Program-made: the position numbers and the translations under genes
NCBI GenBank assembly: GCA_002717505.1
Contig: PBEB01000016.1
Span: 1 to 64,000 of the forward strand
Reading direction: 5' to 3'
DNA length: 64,000 bases
DNA from: Leptospiraceae bacterium
Lineage (GTDB): Bacteria; Spirochaetota; Leptospiria; Leptospirales; Leptonemataceae
In this document: piece after piece, positions 54,236-63,481 of the stretch
Layout of the letters: the number at the start of each line of letters is the position of its first letter
Position numbering within the stretch: the first letter of the stretch is position 1
The notes under the pieces: generated by a model
Database searches by the model: none
Seen by the model: the letters and a program-made list of their open reading frames with translations, nothing else
What the model was told of the DNA's origin: nothing

Positions 54236-55033
54236 ATGACAAACTTAGCAATGAACCGTTATTCTTTTATAAGTCATGGGGCTCCCACAATGGTCCTGGA
54301 TCGAGAGCGGGGTCAGCAGTACAGCAACTGGGCTCAAGAGACGGGTGCGGCTCCAGATTTGATTCTGGTTGTTTCGGCCCACTGGGAAACGGAAGATCTG
54401 AGGCTGGGCACAGATCAGTCTCAAGAATTAATCTACGATTTCTATGGATTTCCGGATGAGCTGTATAAGATTCAGTATCCGGCCCCGGGAGCTCCGGAAG
54501 CTCGTAAATCGTTGAATTCTTTTCTGATAGAACAGGGCTACTCGGTGGAGCTCACGGATCGTGGATGGGATCATGGGGTCTGGACTCCCCTTAGCTGGCT
54601 TTTTCCCGATGCGAATGTTCCTGTGCTTCAAATCAGCATTCCCGCTTTTTCCACCAGGGGATTGTTTGAGCTGGGTCAGAAACTGGCAGCCTGGAAAGCT
54701 GATGGTTCTGTGTGGCTCATAGGCAGTGGAGGCCTCACCCATAACCTGCGCGCTATAGACTTTAGCGGAAATATGCCTGTGCCGGAGCCAATGCAATTGT
54801 TCCAGGACTTCATCAAGGATTGTCTGGAAAAAGGGGATTACAATTCCATTCTGGATTATCGTAAAAAAGCACCCCATGCGGCTATCAATCATCCTTCTGA
54901 GGAGCACTTTCTTCCGCTGATTGTTGTGGCAGGCGCTGCCAGCGCAGCGGAGCAGCCGACTCCGAATTATAAACTGGACGGATTCGAGTTCGGTTCTCTG
55001 TCCCGGGTGGCCATCGATTTTTTACCGGCCTGA
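54236..55033 (+). CDS. Class III extradiol dioxygenase-fold protein (YgiD/DODA type)
   Basis: About 265 aa from ATG 54236; ATG 54251 is equally plausible, and an upstream start would overlap the opposite-strand OPT gene. It opens with FISHGAPTMVL and has the metal-site histidines in SHG, SAHWET, GGLTHNLR and NHPSEEHFLPL. YDFYGFPDELYKIQYPAPG is characteristic of the DODA/YgiD group, zinc or iron enzymes that open catechol-type rings such as DOPA. The true substrate in bacteria is mostly unknown. It diverges from the OPT gene. Confidence 0.88.
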   Translation: MTNLAMNRYSFISHGAPTMVLDRERGQQYSNWAQETGAAPDLILVVSAHWETEDLRLGTDQSQELIYDFYGFPDELYKIQYPAPGAPEARKSLNSFLIEQGYSVELTDRGWDHGVWTPLSWLFPDANVPVLQISIPAFSTRGLFELGQKLAAWKADGSVWLIGSGGLTHNLRAIDFSGNMPVPEPMQLFQDFIKDCLEKGDYNSILDYRKKAPHAAINHPSEEHFLPLIVVAGAASAAEQPTPNYKLDGFEFGSLSRVAIDFLPA

Positions 55034-55115
55034 ATCTTTTCAATCCGAACCAGAATTGTCTTGCGACGAAAACAAGCTGGTAACGGGTCCTGTCCCAATA
55101 TCGCTAGAGTCCAAT

Positions 55116-56141
55116 CTATTGATTACTGGTGCTACTATTTTCGGGGCGAATGGCAATGCTATGTTCAAAGGTCTTCTTTTGACCGGGCTCTAAAACAGGT
55201 ACTTCGCACTGACCTCTAGAATGCAGAAACATTGCATTGGTGGGCGCGCTCATTGGTTCCAGACATACAAATCGCTCCGCCGGCGGGCTGTAGACAATGC
55301 CAACTGGAAAATCCTGTCCACAATGAAGGTCGATGCTCAGATCCGGACGAATTAGTCGAAACACAGGGTCTTCTCCCTGAAGGTCTGTAAACACAGTATC
55401 AAATTTATGGCTACCCAGCACCATATCGCCATGCTCTGGCCATTTTTCGCTTACAGAAATGCTGGATCCATCGGGCAGGTACTGATTGTCCAGGATCATG
55501 GAGCTTCTGGCCGGAATCGATAAGCGAATATCGTTTCGGTCAAAGTGTCCCAGCGAAAAGTAGGGATGGAATCCAGGGCTTACAGGGAAGGGATTTCTGT
55601 CTCGATTCTCAATCTCCAGAAGGATTCGCAGCTCTCTTTGCTGTAGCTCAAAAGTCAAAAACAATGCCTGGGCGAAAGGAAAGTTCATTCGCATGCTCAG
55701 ATCCGCTTCCAGATTGAATTCGAAGAGAGCTCTTGCGAAGTCTCGGGAAGCATTCAGATCTTTGAGGCTCCAGGAGTTGCTTTTGAGAATGAGCCCGTGG
55801 ATGGGAAGACCGTTTCCATCGCGGTAAATCTCTTCGCCAGCCAGAGGAAACTCCTTACCGCGAAAAGGTATGAAGTCCTTTTCCAGTCGGTTCGCCCAGG
55901 GATAAAGCAACGGTATGCCAGCCAGGTCTTTACTTGCTCGATAATGATTTAGATTGAAGGGAAAATGAAGGAGCTCTTCCCCTCTGTAGCGCAGGGAAAA
56001 ACAGGTGCATCCTATTTCCGGACAGATTTCTGCTTCAATGGACTCATCCGGACCGGCAAGGTACACGGAGGTGAGCTCTTCCTCTCCCGGAGCTACAGCA
56101 GTACCCGGAAGTCTTAGCTTTCTGTGTTCTGCATTAAACAT
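55116..56141 (-). CDS. Aldose 1-epimerase family protein
   Basis: 341 aa. Galactose-mutarotase fold: PEIGCTCFSLRYRGEELLH, YPWANRLEKD, the catalytic His in GLPIHGLI, SPGFHPYFSLG and KFDTVFTDLQG match, and a late CLEPMSAPTNAM carries the catalytic Glu. Substrate class (hexose or hexose-6-phosphate) is not settled. It follows the OPA-type transporter by 11 bp on the same strand, so a sugar or sugar-phosphate import unit is likely. Confidence 0.88.
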   Translation of the reverse strand: MFNAEHRKLRLPGTAVAPGEEELTSVYLAGPDESIEAEICPEIGCTCFSLRYRGEELLHFPFNLNHYRASKDLAGIPLLYPWANRLEKDFIPFRGKEFPLAGEEIYRDGNGLPIHGLILKSNSWSLKDLNASRDFARALFEFNLEADLSMRMNFPFAQALFLTFELQQRELRILLEIENRDRNPFPVSPGFHPYFSLGHFDRNDIRLSIPARSSMILDNQYLPDGSSISVSEKWPEHGDMVLGSHKFDTVFTDLQGEDPVFRLIRPDLSIDLHCGQDFPVGIVYSPPAERFVCLEPMSAPTNAMFLHSRGQCEVPVLEPGQKKTFEHSIAIRPENSSTSNQ

Positions 56142-56152
56142 TACGATTCTGG

Positions 56153-57634
56153 TTAACTGTGCGGACGAAGCTTCCAGGTAAACGATAGCAAGACAATGGC
56201 CAGAACCATACAGACTGCTATGGCTGACAGAGAAGCATTCCAGCCATAGTTATCTGCGATCCAGCCAAGTCCGGTACCCTGCACGGCCCGCCCGGCATAG
56301 CCAAAGAGACCTATGAAGCCCGCGGCTGCTCCCACCGCTTTTTTAGATGTGAAGTCCAGTCCGGCCACTCCCAGAAGCATGACCGGAGGATAGATAAAGA
56401 AGCCTATTACCCCGAAGAAAAACAAATCCAGATAAAGATGGCCTGGAGGAATCATCCAGATAGCGATGACCGAACCAAGGATGGGCACCAGACAGAGCAG
56501 GGAAACCATACCTCGTCGGCCCCCCAGTCGATCCGAGAGCCAGCCCACCAGCAGGGTGGAAAATATACCGGCCACTTCAAATATAGTATTACTGTTGCCG
56601 CCCTGGAGCAATGTTGCTCCTTTCTCTTCTGCTAAATAGGTTGGTCCCCAATCCAGCAGGCTGTAACGACCTATGTAAACGAAGAAATTGCAGAGTGCGA
56701 AGAGCCAGAGTGCCGGGTTCGATAGTATGTAGTTTAAAAAGAGCTCCTTTGTCGTTAATTCTCTTTCCGGATCTTCTACCTCTGGATGGTGCAACAGTTC
56801 CGGCTCATGCTCACTGGACTCGTCCTGCTTGTACGACTTTCCGGAAAAGTCCAGGGCACGGTCTGGATGATTTTTTATATAGGTCTCCACCGGAGGTAGA
56901 CCCACCGATTGAGGAGTATCTCTCAGTCGCCAGATCAAATAGGCTGCACCGATTAGGGCAATGATTCCCGGAACGATGAAGGCGTTTTCCCATCCATAAT
57001 TTTTTGCCAGATAGCCAGATAGAGCCCCGATGGCTGCGCCGCCTACGTTGTGCGCGATATTCCATACGCCGAAGATGGTTCCTCTTTCGCGCAATGCAAA
57101 CCAGTGACCCAGACTTCTTCCGCAGGGGCCCCATCCCATTCCCTGAAAAAAACCGTTCAAGGACCACAGAAACAGGTGTGCTTGATAATCCTGGGCCATT
57201 CCAAAGAGGAAATTACAGATAGCGCTCAGAATCAGTCCCGTGGCCATGAAGACCCGGGGATTACTTCGGTCAGACATGCCACCCATAATGAACTTACCCA
57301 TGCCATAGGAGATGGCTGTGGCCGTAATGATGGTGCCCAGCATGGTCTTGTCATATCCCATCGCATCGCCAAAGGCGGCCTGAGCTGGAGCAAGGTTGTT
57401 GCGGACCAGATAAAATGTGGCGTAGCCCAGAAACGTGGACTCAAGGATCTGCCATCTCATCCATGGGTACTTTTTCTCGGCTTCCTGCGGTGACAGGGCA
57501 CTGGTGGCTGGTGCCGGAGCATAGAATCGTTTTATTGAGCGCTCCAGGGCATTAAAGGGGTTCACAGACTCTTGAAAGGCCTCGTCTGGTTGATGTGTCA
57601 AGAAAAACCGGGTGATTTGACTTGACTGAGTCAT
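56153..57634 (-). CDS. OPA-family MFS transporter (GlpT/UhpT type)
   Basis: 493 aa, twelve membrane helices. OPA-type features are YFLV-like FYLVRNN on helix 1, SYGMGKFIMGGMSDRSNPR, GFFQGMGWGPCGRSLGHWF and GVWNIAHNVGGAA. Family members exchange glycerol-3-phosphate or hexose phosphates for phosphate. A soluble N-terminal extension of about 55 residues and a charged central loop (about 265-300) are longer than in GlpT. Upstream gene of the pair with the aldose epimerase; diverges by 27 bp from the next gene. Confidence 0.9.
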   Translation of the reverse strand: MTQSSQITRFFLTHQPDEAFQESVNPFNALERSIKRFYAPAPATSALSPQEAEKKYPWMRWQILESTFLGYATFYLVRNNLAPAQAAFGDAMGYDKTMLGTIITATAISYGMGKFIMGGMSDRSNPRVFMATGLILSAICNFLFGMAQDYQAHLFLWSLNGFFQGMGWGPCGRSLGHWFALRERGTIFGVWNIAHNVGGAAIGALSGYLAKNYGWENAFIVPGIIALIGAAYLIWRLRDTPQSVGLPPVETYIKNHPDRALDFSGKSYKQDESSEHEPELLHHPEVEDPERELTTKELFLNYILSNPALWLFALCNFFVYIGRYSLLDWGPTYLAEEKGATLLQGGNSNTIFEVAGIFSTLLVGWLSDRLGGRRGMVSLLCLVPILGSVIAIWMIPPGHLYLDLFFFGVIGFFIYPPVMLLGVAGLDFTSKKAVGAAAGFIGLFGYAGRAVQGTGLGWIADNYGWNASLSAIAVCMVLAIVLLSFTWKLRPHS

Positions 57635-57661
57635 GCCCTGCAGGCGTTTTCCCAGAGATCT

Positions 57662-57946
57662 ATGGCGCGTAAGAAACAGGAATCCATTCCACTGGATGAC
57701 ATTGAATTACTGAACATTCATAATTATCCTGAGTCCTATCCTAAATCCGTGGTGAATCAGGTCCGAAACAATCGACTGGCCCAGAAGCGCCTGGAAGAAC
57801 TTCTCAGGGACATGCCTCAGCGTGGTAAACGTAAGCGTGACACGGCTGCTTTCCAGGTAGATGAGCAGGCTCTGGAAGAAATGCAATCGGAAACTGCTGA
57901 AAAGGAACAGGGCAAGGGCGGATTCTTTCGAAGAGGGAAGTCGTGA
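57662..57946 (+). CDS. Small charged hypothetical protein
   Basis: 94 aa, soluble, rich in Lys, Arg, Glu and Gln, with a helical centre (YPKSVVNQVRNNRLAQKRLEE shortened here to its repeated Arg/Gln pattern) and a C-terminal GGFFRRGKS. Not recognised. Its stop codon overlaps the GTG of the homoserine dehydrogenase gene by 4 nt, so it is co-translated with it; AGAGA stands before the ATG. Confidence 0.65.
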   Translation: MARKKQESIPLDDIELLNIHNYPESYPKSVVNQVRNNRLAQKRLEELLRDMPQRGKRKRDTAAFQVDEQALEEMQSETAEKEQGKGGFFRRGKS

Positions 57947-59223
57947 GAGAATTGCGCATCGCTTTGCTGGGCGCCGGCACCGTGGGAGGGGGACTGATTG
58001 AGTTGATTCAGAATCGGGCCCAGGCCCTCCAGGCAAGAACGGGAACCGAAATCAAGATTACGGCCGTAGCAGACCGATCTCATAGAAAAAAGGCCTTTCT
58101 ACAAAACCAGAGCTTTGATGTTTCCGACGATGCGATATCCGTAATCGAACGAGACGATGTAGACGTTGTAGTGGAGCTCATTGGAGGGCTGGAACCGGCC
58201 AGGGAGTGGGTTCTCCATGCCCTCAAAAAGGGTAAGCATGTGGTAACGGCGAACAAAGCGTTGCTGGCCAATCATGGAAAAGAGATTTTCGCTCAGGCAG
58301 CGGAAGTGGGACGGGAGATCGGTTTTGAAGCGGCCGTGGCCGGAGCCCTTCCTGTGGTCCGAAACCTTCGTCGAGTCTGGGTGGGCAGCGACATGCATGA
58401 AATGTTCGGAATTCTAAACGGAACATGCAATTTTATTATCACAAGAATGCAAAAAGAGGACATGGCTTACGAGGATGCTTTAAAAATTGCTCAAGAAAAA
58501 GGTTTCGCAGAAGCAGACCCTGCATTTGACGTTAGTGGTCGCGATGCGGCCCAGAAGCTGGCCATTCTGTCTACCCTTGCCTTCGATCATCTGGTTCAGG
58601 AGTCCGACATTCGAGTGGAGGGAATTACGGAGTTAAGCCCCCTGGATCATGCTATGGCCATGAGGATGGGAAAGGTGATTCGCCTGCTTGCCGTGGCCAA
58701 AAAGAAATCGGACGGCTACCATCTAAGGGTCCATCCTGCTCTTATTTCTTCGAAGCACTTACTGGCTTCCGTGGAGGAAGAGAACAACGCACTATTCACC
58801 GATGATCCCTATTCCGGACCAACTATGATTGTGGGTCGTGGGGCAGGGGCCTTTCCTACAGCCAGCGCCGTATTGAGCGACATTGCAGCCATTGCGCGAA
58901 ATCCAGAAGGCCAACCGGAAATCTGGGTTTCGGGATCACAGAGCATGCAGTGTGCCAGCGATGCCAGTTACCGGTTTTATCTGCGCTTTCGTACTCTGGA
59001 CCGAGCCGGAGTTCTGGCCGCCATCTCGAAGGTTCTCGCAGATCATGAGATCAGCATCGCTACCATGCATCAGGAAGAAGGACCGGAGCCTGTAGATGTG
59101 GTCATTGTTACCCATGGAGCTCGTGAGAGCAAACTGGCCAGCGCGCTGGATATCATTAATGCCATGGAGATCATTCGCGCTCCCACCGTAGCATTGCGGC
59201 TGGAGGAGCCTGGCCAGGGTTAA
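57943..59223 (+). CDS. hom: Homoserine dehydrogenase
   Basis: 426 aa. Catalyses NAD(P)H-dependent reduction of aspartate semialdehyde to homoserine for threonine and methionine synthesis. Rossmann LLGAGTVGGGL, VVELIGGLEPAREWV, VTANKALLA, the GILNGTCNFIITRM substrate loop and KGFAEADPAFDVSGRDAAQKL with catalytic Asp and Lys. A C-terminal ACT domain (RTLDRAGVLAAISKVLADH) indicates amino-acid feedback. Start is GTG overlapping the previous gene. The next gene starts at its last base. Confidence 0.96.
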   Translation: MRELRIALLGAGTVGGGLIELIQNRAQALQARTGTEIKITAVADRSHRKKAFLQNQSFDVSDDAISVIERDDVDVVVELIGGLEPAREWVLHALKKGKHVVTANKALLANHGKEIFAQAAEVGREIGFEAAVAGALPVVRNLRRVWVGSDMHEMFGILNGTCNFIITRMQKEDMAYEDALKIAQEKGFAEADPAFDVSGRDAAQKLAILSTLAFDHLVQESDIRVEGITELSPLDHAMAMRMGKVIRLLAVAKKKSDGYHLRVHPALISSKHLLASVEEENNALFTDDPYSGPTMIVGRGAGAFPTASAVLSDIAAIARNPEGQPEIWVSGSQSMQCASDASYRFYLRFRTLDRAGVLAAISKVLADHEISIATMHQEEGPEPVDVVIVTHGARESKLASALDIINAMEIIRAPTVALRLEEPGQG

Positions 59224-59606
59224 TGCCTGACTGTCCCTTTCATCTTGCTCATCATATTCTGGAAGATACAGGCCATGGAGATCTCTTCCTGGATACGGGG
59301 GATGCAACTCTGCCTACCTACGAAGTGTCTCAGGAGGATTTGCAGGCCATTCGAGATGCGCTCGCGCGAATTCCCGATCCGATATACTCATTGCACCGCG
59401 ATGCGATAGAATCGCCAGACCAGGTGTGGCCGCTGAAAAGAAAATCAGATCATCGAAAAAAGTACCTTTCCTATGAAGGACCTGTATCCAATAACCGCGG
59501 ACAGCTGTATTCGGTTTTGAAGGGCAGACTAAAATTTACTTTTCCGCTGAAGCCGCTGCCAGAAAAACTGTGGTTCGGTGTACACGCCGCTTCCGATGGT
59601 CAATAA
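59223..59606 (+). CDS. LigD 3'-phosphoesterase-like small protein (tentative)
   Basis: 127 aa. FHLAHHILEDTGHGDLFLDTGD and, later, YLSYEGPVSNNRGQLYSVLKG resemble the histidine-and-acid phosphoesterase module found at the N-terminus of bacterial LigD and in short free-standing proteins (H, DLFLE and YEGPVS...RG landmarks). If right, it would trim 3'-phosphates or ribonucleotides at DNA ends. No ligase or Ku gene is near. It overlaps the hom stop codon by one base. Otherwise a conserved hypothetical. Confidence 0.45.
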   Translation: MPDCPFHLAHHILEDTGHGDLFLDTGDATLPTYEVSQEDLQAIRDALARIPDPIYSLHRDAIESPDQVWPLKRKSDHRKKYLSYEGPVSNNRGQLYSVLKGRLKFTFPLKPLPEKLWFGVHAASDGQ

Positions 59607-59724
59607 GCCAATGGATATAGCGGTGCAGGGGCCTGTCCTTCAGCAGGATGGTTTTTCTACCCTTTGGAGTATTTGATAATGTTTTCTTCGTCCAATCAAC
59701 CGATGAAAGCCAACGGGGTTTATC

Positions 59725-60108
59725 ATGGAGCTTGAGTTCCCGGAACTCAAAGTAGCGGTTGAGGAGAAGGAGCTTGGCTCGTCGTCCATTCGTGTGGTGA
59801 AGCTTGTAGGGCGGATTACCAATTCGAACTCCCAGGATTTCAATCGGAAGTTCTACAAACTCCTGGCCAACTCAAGTCAGATCATGGTATTCGATCTTTC
59901 CGAACTGGACTATATCAACTCCACCGGCGTTGCCATCCTGTTCTCCATTCACTACCGGGCCAGAGAAAATGGCGGACGATTGGTGATAGGAGGTCTGCAC
60001 AATTTCCTTCGTAAGGTTTTTGGCTTGATGGATTTGCCCCCCGAACTGAAGCTCTACCCGACTCTGGAAGAAGCTCTGGAAGCTACTGAGTCTGAACTTT
60101 CCAACTAA
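59725..60108 (+). CDS. STAS-domain anti-sigma factor antagonist
   Basis: 127 aa. One STAS domain: VVKLVGRI, LANSSQIMVFDLSELDYINSTG, where Ser of INSTG is the residue phosphorylated by RsbW-like kinases, then FSIHYRARENGGRLVIGG. It could partner with one of the GHKL or 7TM-DISM ATPase proteins in this window (inference). GGGG precedes the ATG. 14 bp from the aminotransferase gene. Confidence 0.9.
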   Translation: MELEFPELKVAVEEKELGSSSIRVVKLVGRITNSNSQDFNRKFYKLLANSSQIMVFDLSELDYINSTGVAILFSIHYRARENGGRLVIGGLHNFLRKVFGLMDLPPELKLYPTLEEALEATESELSN

Positions 60109-60122
60109 TACCGGCGGTATTC

Positions 60123-61235
60123 ATGTCTGTACCTTTTATTGAACTCAAACGATTTGAAGATGGTTTTCTGGATTCCTGGAATGCAAAAGTAGCGGATCTT
60201 TCTGCGAACACTCGATTCATTGGTGGACCCGAGGTTGAAAATCTGGAAGCCACATTGAAGCAGGAATGCGGCGTTTCCCATGCAATCGGTTGTGCCAATG
60301 GCACGGATGCGCTGCAGCTGGCCCTTCGGGCCGCAGGAGTCGGCAAAGGCGATGCCGTTCTTTTACCTGACCTAACGTTCTGGGCCACATTCGAATCAGT
60401 GGTCAATGTAGGCGGAGACCCGGTAACCGTGGATGTTTCTGCAGAAGATCTACAGCTTGATTTTGATTTGTTCTGTAAGGCCTGCGATGAGCATAAGCCG
60501 AAGGCTGCCATCCTGGTTCATCTTTATGGCTGGGGATCTTCGAGAATTCAAGACTTTCGCAACTTTGCGCGAGAGAAAGGCATTGCACTGATTGAAGATG
60601 GGGCGCAGGCCTATGGCGTGACGTATAACGGCAAATCCATTTACGAGGGCGCACAGCTTTCTACCATTAGCTTTTATCCGGCCAAGGTCTTTGGAGCTGC
60701 AGGCGATGCCGGTGCGGTCCTGACTTCGGACGATGAGCTGGCCCACCGTGTACGAAGCCTGGAGAACCATGGAAGAACTACGCATTACTCATATGGTCTG
60801 GTAGGATGGAATTCCCGCATGGATACGTTCCAGGCCGCCTATCTTAACTTGAGTCATCCGCATCTAAAAGCACGTCTGGAAAGCCGCCGCAAATCTGCGG
60901 AATTCTACCGTCAAGAACTGGCGAACCTGCCCATTCGAGTTGTAGAAGCCCCTGCAGGGTATTTGGAGAATGCTTATCTGAATGTTTTGATAGTGGATTC
61001 CGAGAAGAGACCGGAGCTCGAGGCTGCTCTGAAAGATAAGGGGATTGGGTTTGGGATCGTTTACCCCGGGCCCATGTCCACTCAAGAGGCTTCTCCTGCA
61101 TACCTCAAGGCTAAAGTAGGCGGGGAAACCGCAGAAAGAATCTGTAAGAGTGTTTTGAACCTGCCGCTCTTTCCTTATATGCGAGAGGAAGAACTGGGCG
61201 AAGTCGTGGATGTAGTTCGAAAATTCTACTCCTGA
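60123..61235 (+). CDS. DegT/DnrJ/EryC1/StrS aminotransferase
   Basis: 370 aa. PLP-dependent sugar aminotransferase: ANGTDALQLALRAAG, DGAQAYG, and the PLP lysine in FYPAKVFGAAGDAG, then LENHGRTTHYSYGLVGWNSRMD and a terminal LPLFPYM. The enzymes transaminate 3- or 4-keto nucleotide sugars for O-antigen or glycan parts. No other glycan genes are adjacent. Fold type I family length is normal. Confidence 0.93.
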   Translation: MSVPFIELKRFEDGFLDSWNAKVADLSANTRFIGGPEVENLEATLKQECGVSHAIGCANGTDALQLALRAAGVGKGDAVLLPDLTFWATFESVVNVGGDPVTVDVSAEDLQLDFDLFCKACDEHKPKAAILVHLYGWGSSRIQDFRNFAREKGIALIEDGAQAYGVTYNGKSIYEGAQLSTISFYPAKVFGAAGDAGAVLTSDDELAHRVRSLENHGRTTHYSYGLVGWNSRMDTFQAAYLNLSHPHLKARLESRRKSAEFYRQELANLPIRVVEAPAGYLENAYLNVLIVDSEKRPELEAALKDKGIGFGIVYPGPMSTQEASPAYLKAKVGGETAERICKSVLNLPLFPYMREEELGEVVDVVRKFYS

Positions 61236-61863
61236 GTCAATACCGGAAAGTTACAGATCCGTTCGCTATGATCGTGGAGTCAGTGAGTTCCATCGAAGTT
61301 ATGGATCTCCCCGGGAAATCCATGACATCGCATCGGCGCAGCTCTTCCCGGAATTGATAAGAAAAATCAGAGACCGCTGTGAAGGCTGTAGAGTTCCCTG
61401 ACAGCCGTCTATCAGCAACGGCTGATGATCCATTTCAACTCTTCGCTTGTGGCCAGAAGCTGGGGTCCAATTCACCGGCAGGCTATTACCAATCCTACAG
61501 CGAGCTGTTCAAACTACAGCCATCACCGGAATTCCCATCTTAAAACAAGATAATCAGGAAACATGGATCATCGGAGTAGCAATCCTACGCCGAGATAGTC
61601 AGCTAGCGGCCAAAATCCGAACAGCCGCCTGGCGGTGAGATAGTCAGCTAACAGCCATAACCGGAACAGCAGCCTGGCGGTGAGATAGTCAGCTAACAGC
61701 CATAACCGGAACAGCAGCCTGGCGGCCAGAGCATATTCAATGCAAAACTGGACTGCAACGATATACGCAGAAAATGATGATCATTCATGGACCAAACACT
61801 TCATCAGATTTTCAGAATGTGCAGGATGCGATGCCGTGGCAAGGATGCTTTCTTTTTCTCGCA
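61236..61863. other. Intergenic region with a 45-bp tandem repeat
   Basis: Outside the repeat (61502-61725) I see no gene, promoter or terminator that I would defend. A 48-codon frame at 61740 reads like chance sequence. Confidence 0.5.
61502..61725. repeat. 45-bp tandem repeat, about five copies of graded divergence
   Basis: Units at exact 45-bp spacing: 61502-61546 and 61547-61591 (diverged), 61592-61636 (moderately diverged), and 61637-61681 with 61682-61725 (near identical). The youngest copies share GATAGTCAGCTAACAGCCAT and GGAACAGCAGCCTGGCGG. A weakly similar segment precedes at 61457. In one frame the units would encode 15-residue repeats (QLTAITGTAAWR), but the last copies are separated by TGA codons, so if ever coding it is now broken. 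Confidence 0.85.
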
Positions 61864-62811
61864 TCAGTAGCGAAAGTAATAGATGAAATGAAAGAAAAGA
61901 GGTGCCGTAAATGTTAGCGAGTCGATACGATCTAGAATGCCTCCATGGCCGGGCAGCATGGAGCCGCTATCTTTGACCTGAATATCTCGCTTCACCGCAG
62001 ATAGAGTAACATCTCCTACAAATCCCGAAAATCCTATAAGCAGTCCTGCTCCCAGGGATTCGTATAGATTCAGAGGCGTCAGTAAAGGGGCCAGAAAATA
62101 AGAAAGTACAACCGTGGTTACCAGCCCTCCCAGAAATCCTTCCACGGTTTTTTTGGGGCTAACCTTTGGAGTAATGGGATGTCTTCCCAGTAGCTTACCC
62201 CAGATGTATTGAGCCACATCGTTAAACTGTGTTAGCAGGAGTAGATAGAGTACCAGACCGGGACCACCGCCCGCGGGGTTCTTTTCCTGGTCCAGAACCA
62301 TTAGATACGCACCATGACTGATGGAAAAAACGCAGGTCATCAGTCCCCACTGAAGGGTGCCCACTGCCTTGAGGAACCCTCTGGTTTCTCCTATGCTGAC
62401 CATGGCCAGAGGAAAAAACAGGAAAGCATACACAGGAATAAATACGATGAACATTCCGTACCATCGCTCGTAGATCCAGAAATACTGAACCGGAATGACC
62501 AGAAATGGCACCCAGAGCACCTTGCGATCCGATTTGCGAAGATCTATGAGAGAGAGAAACTCATAGAGGGCCAGGACACTGATTAACGAAAAGAAGAGAA
62601 TGCTCAGTTCAATGGTGCTGAGCAATACTGCAGCGATCAATCCTACCAGAACCCACCAGGTATTGATACGTAGTTTTAGTTCGGTGAAGTCGCTTTCCTT
62701 CTTGATTCGAGAAAGCGCGAAGGCGATGATAGAAGCTAAAACCAGGCCGGCCAGAATTCCCCCAAAAGTATAGATTACGTTAGGGGTTAATGTATTGAAG
62801 GTCCATTTCAT
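61864..62811 (-). CDS. CdsA-type phosphatidate cytidylyltransferase (YnbB-like)
   Basis: 315 aa, about eight membrane helices. The CdsA signature runs SAVKRDIQVKDSGSMLPGHG and then GILDRIDS, with all Asp/Lys positions kept; SPKKTVEGFLGG is also typical. It makes CDP-diacylglycerol or a similar CDP-alcohol. Start overlaps the YnbA-like gene (ATGA). That order and the neighbour type match E. coli ynbA-ynbB, so this is more likely the accessory YnbB-type enzyme than the housekeeping CdsA; a second cdsA elsewhere would fit this. Confidence 0.88.
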   Translation of the reverse strand: MKWTFNTLTPNVIYTFGGILAGLVLASIIAFALSRIKKESDFTELKLRINTWWVLVGLIAAVLLSTIELSILFFSLISVLALYEFLSLIDLRKSDRKVLWVPFLVIPVQYFWIYERWYGMFIVFIPVYAFLFFPLAMVSIGETRGFLKAVGTLQWGLMTCVFSISHGAYLMVLDQEKNPAGGGPGLVLYLLLLTQFNDVAQYIWGKLLGRHPITPKVSPKKTVEGFLGGLVTTVVLSYFLAPLLTPLNLYESLGAGLLIGFSGFVGDVTLSAVKRDIQVKDSGSMLPGHGGILDRIDSLTFTAPLFFHFIYYFRY

Positions 62812-63440
62812 TCTTTTAATGCCTGCCTTGCACGGACGATAACCGTTAGAAGGGCAAGTGCAGCCAGAAGTGCAAAGAAAATTTCAACATAAGGTCTGGC
62901 CGGACCTCCGAAAGCAAGGTATATGGCCAGAACACTGCACCAGAAAGCGCGGTCTGACTTTCCCATAGGACCATCGTAGCGACGACTTGAGCCGGTAGCC
63001 TGGGAAAGGACTCCCATGAACTCTGTTATGATGGCGAATTTGACAAACATTACTACAGAGAGCGCAATCCAGGGCTGGATTATGCCGCTCCGAATGCCAT
63101 ACAATGCGAAAGGAAGATAAAGAAAGGCATCCGAAAGCACATCTCCCAGTTCATTCAAGAAGGCGCCTAGATGGCTCTTCATGTTATGCTCTCTTGCCAG
63201 CATTCCATCGATAGCGTTGAGTGCCATTCGTAGAAGCAATACCGCTGGAAGCCCCAGAAGAAATAATTGATGCTCGGGAAAATACAAGAAGCGAAAGCAT
63301 AGATAGCCACCGAAGAAAAGGGAAATCAACAAAGCCAGGATGGTAACTTGATTTGCGGTGATACCCATTCGGGCCAGACCCCGACAAAGAGGTCTGAGGA
63401 TATTCTGGAAACGAGACTTGAGCTGATAAATGCTTGCCAC
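62808..63440 (-). CDS. CDP-alcohol phosphatidyltransferase (YnbA-like)
   Basis: 210 aa, about six membrane helices. It begins ASIYQLKSRFQNILRP and carries ALNAIDGMLARE...GAFLNELGDVLSD and SSRRYDGPMGKSDRAF. Compared with the canonical Dx2DGx2ARx8Gx3Dx3D motif the first and third Asp are Asn (NAIDG, GAFLN). The E. coli YnbA protein, as I recall it, has the same Asn pair and the same RRYDGPMGKSDRAF ending, so this is a family trait. The alcohol substrate is unknown. Start is GTG at 63440. Diverges from the hydrolase-fold gene by 41 bp. Confidence 0.88.
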   Translation of the reverse strand: MASIYQLKSRFQNILRPLCRGLARMGITANQVTILALLISLFFGGYLCFRFLYFPEHQLFLLGLPAVLLLRMALNAIDGMLAREHNMKSHLGAFLNELGDVLSDAFLYLPFALYGIRSGIIQPWIALSVVMFVKFAIITEFMGVLSQATGSSRRYDGPMGKSDRAFWCSVLAIYLAFGGPARPYVEIFFALLAALALLTVIVRARQALKE

Positions 63441-63481
63441 GGCAAATGGTATGCCTTAAACCCAGGGAGGGTCAACGAAAA

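Noticed and set aside
57635-57661. Threonine- or methionine-responsive leader before the homoserine dehydrogenase operon
   Set aside because: Only 27 bp separate the divergent genes, too short for a riboswitch or attenuator, although control may sit upstream.
61502-61725. CRISPR array
   Set aside because: Units abut with no spacers, and no cas gene is near.
61740-61886. 48-codon frame running into the CdsA-type gene end
   Set aside because: No Shine-Dalgarno, no recognisable composition, overlaps the convergent gene.
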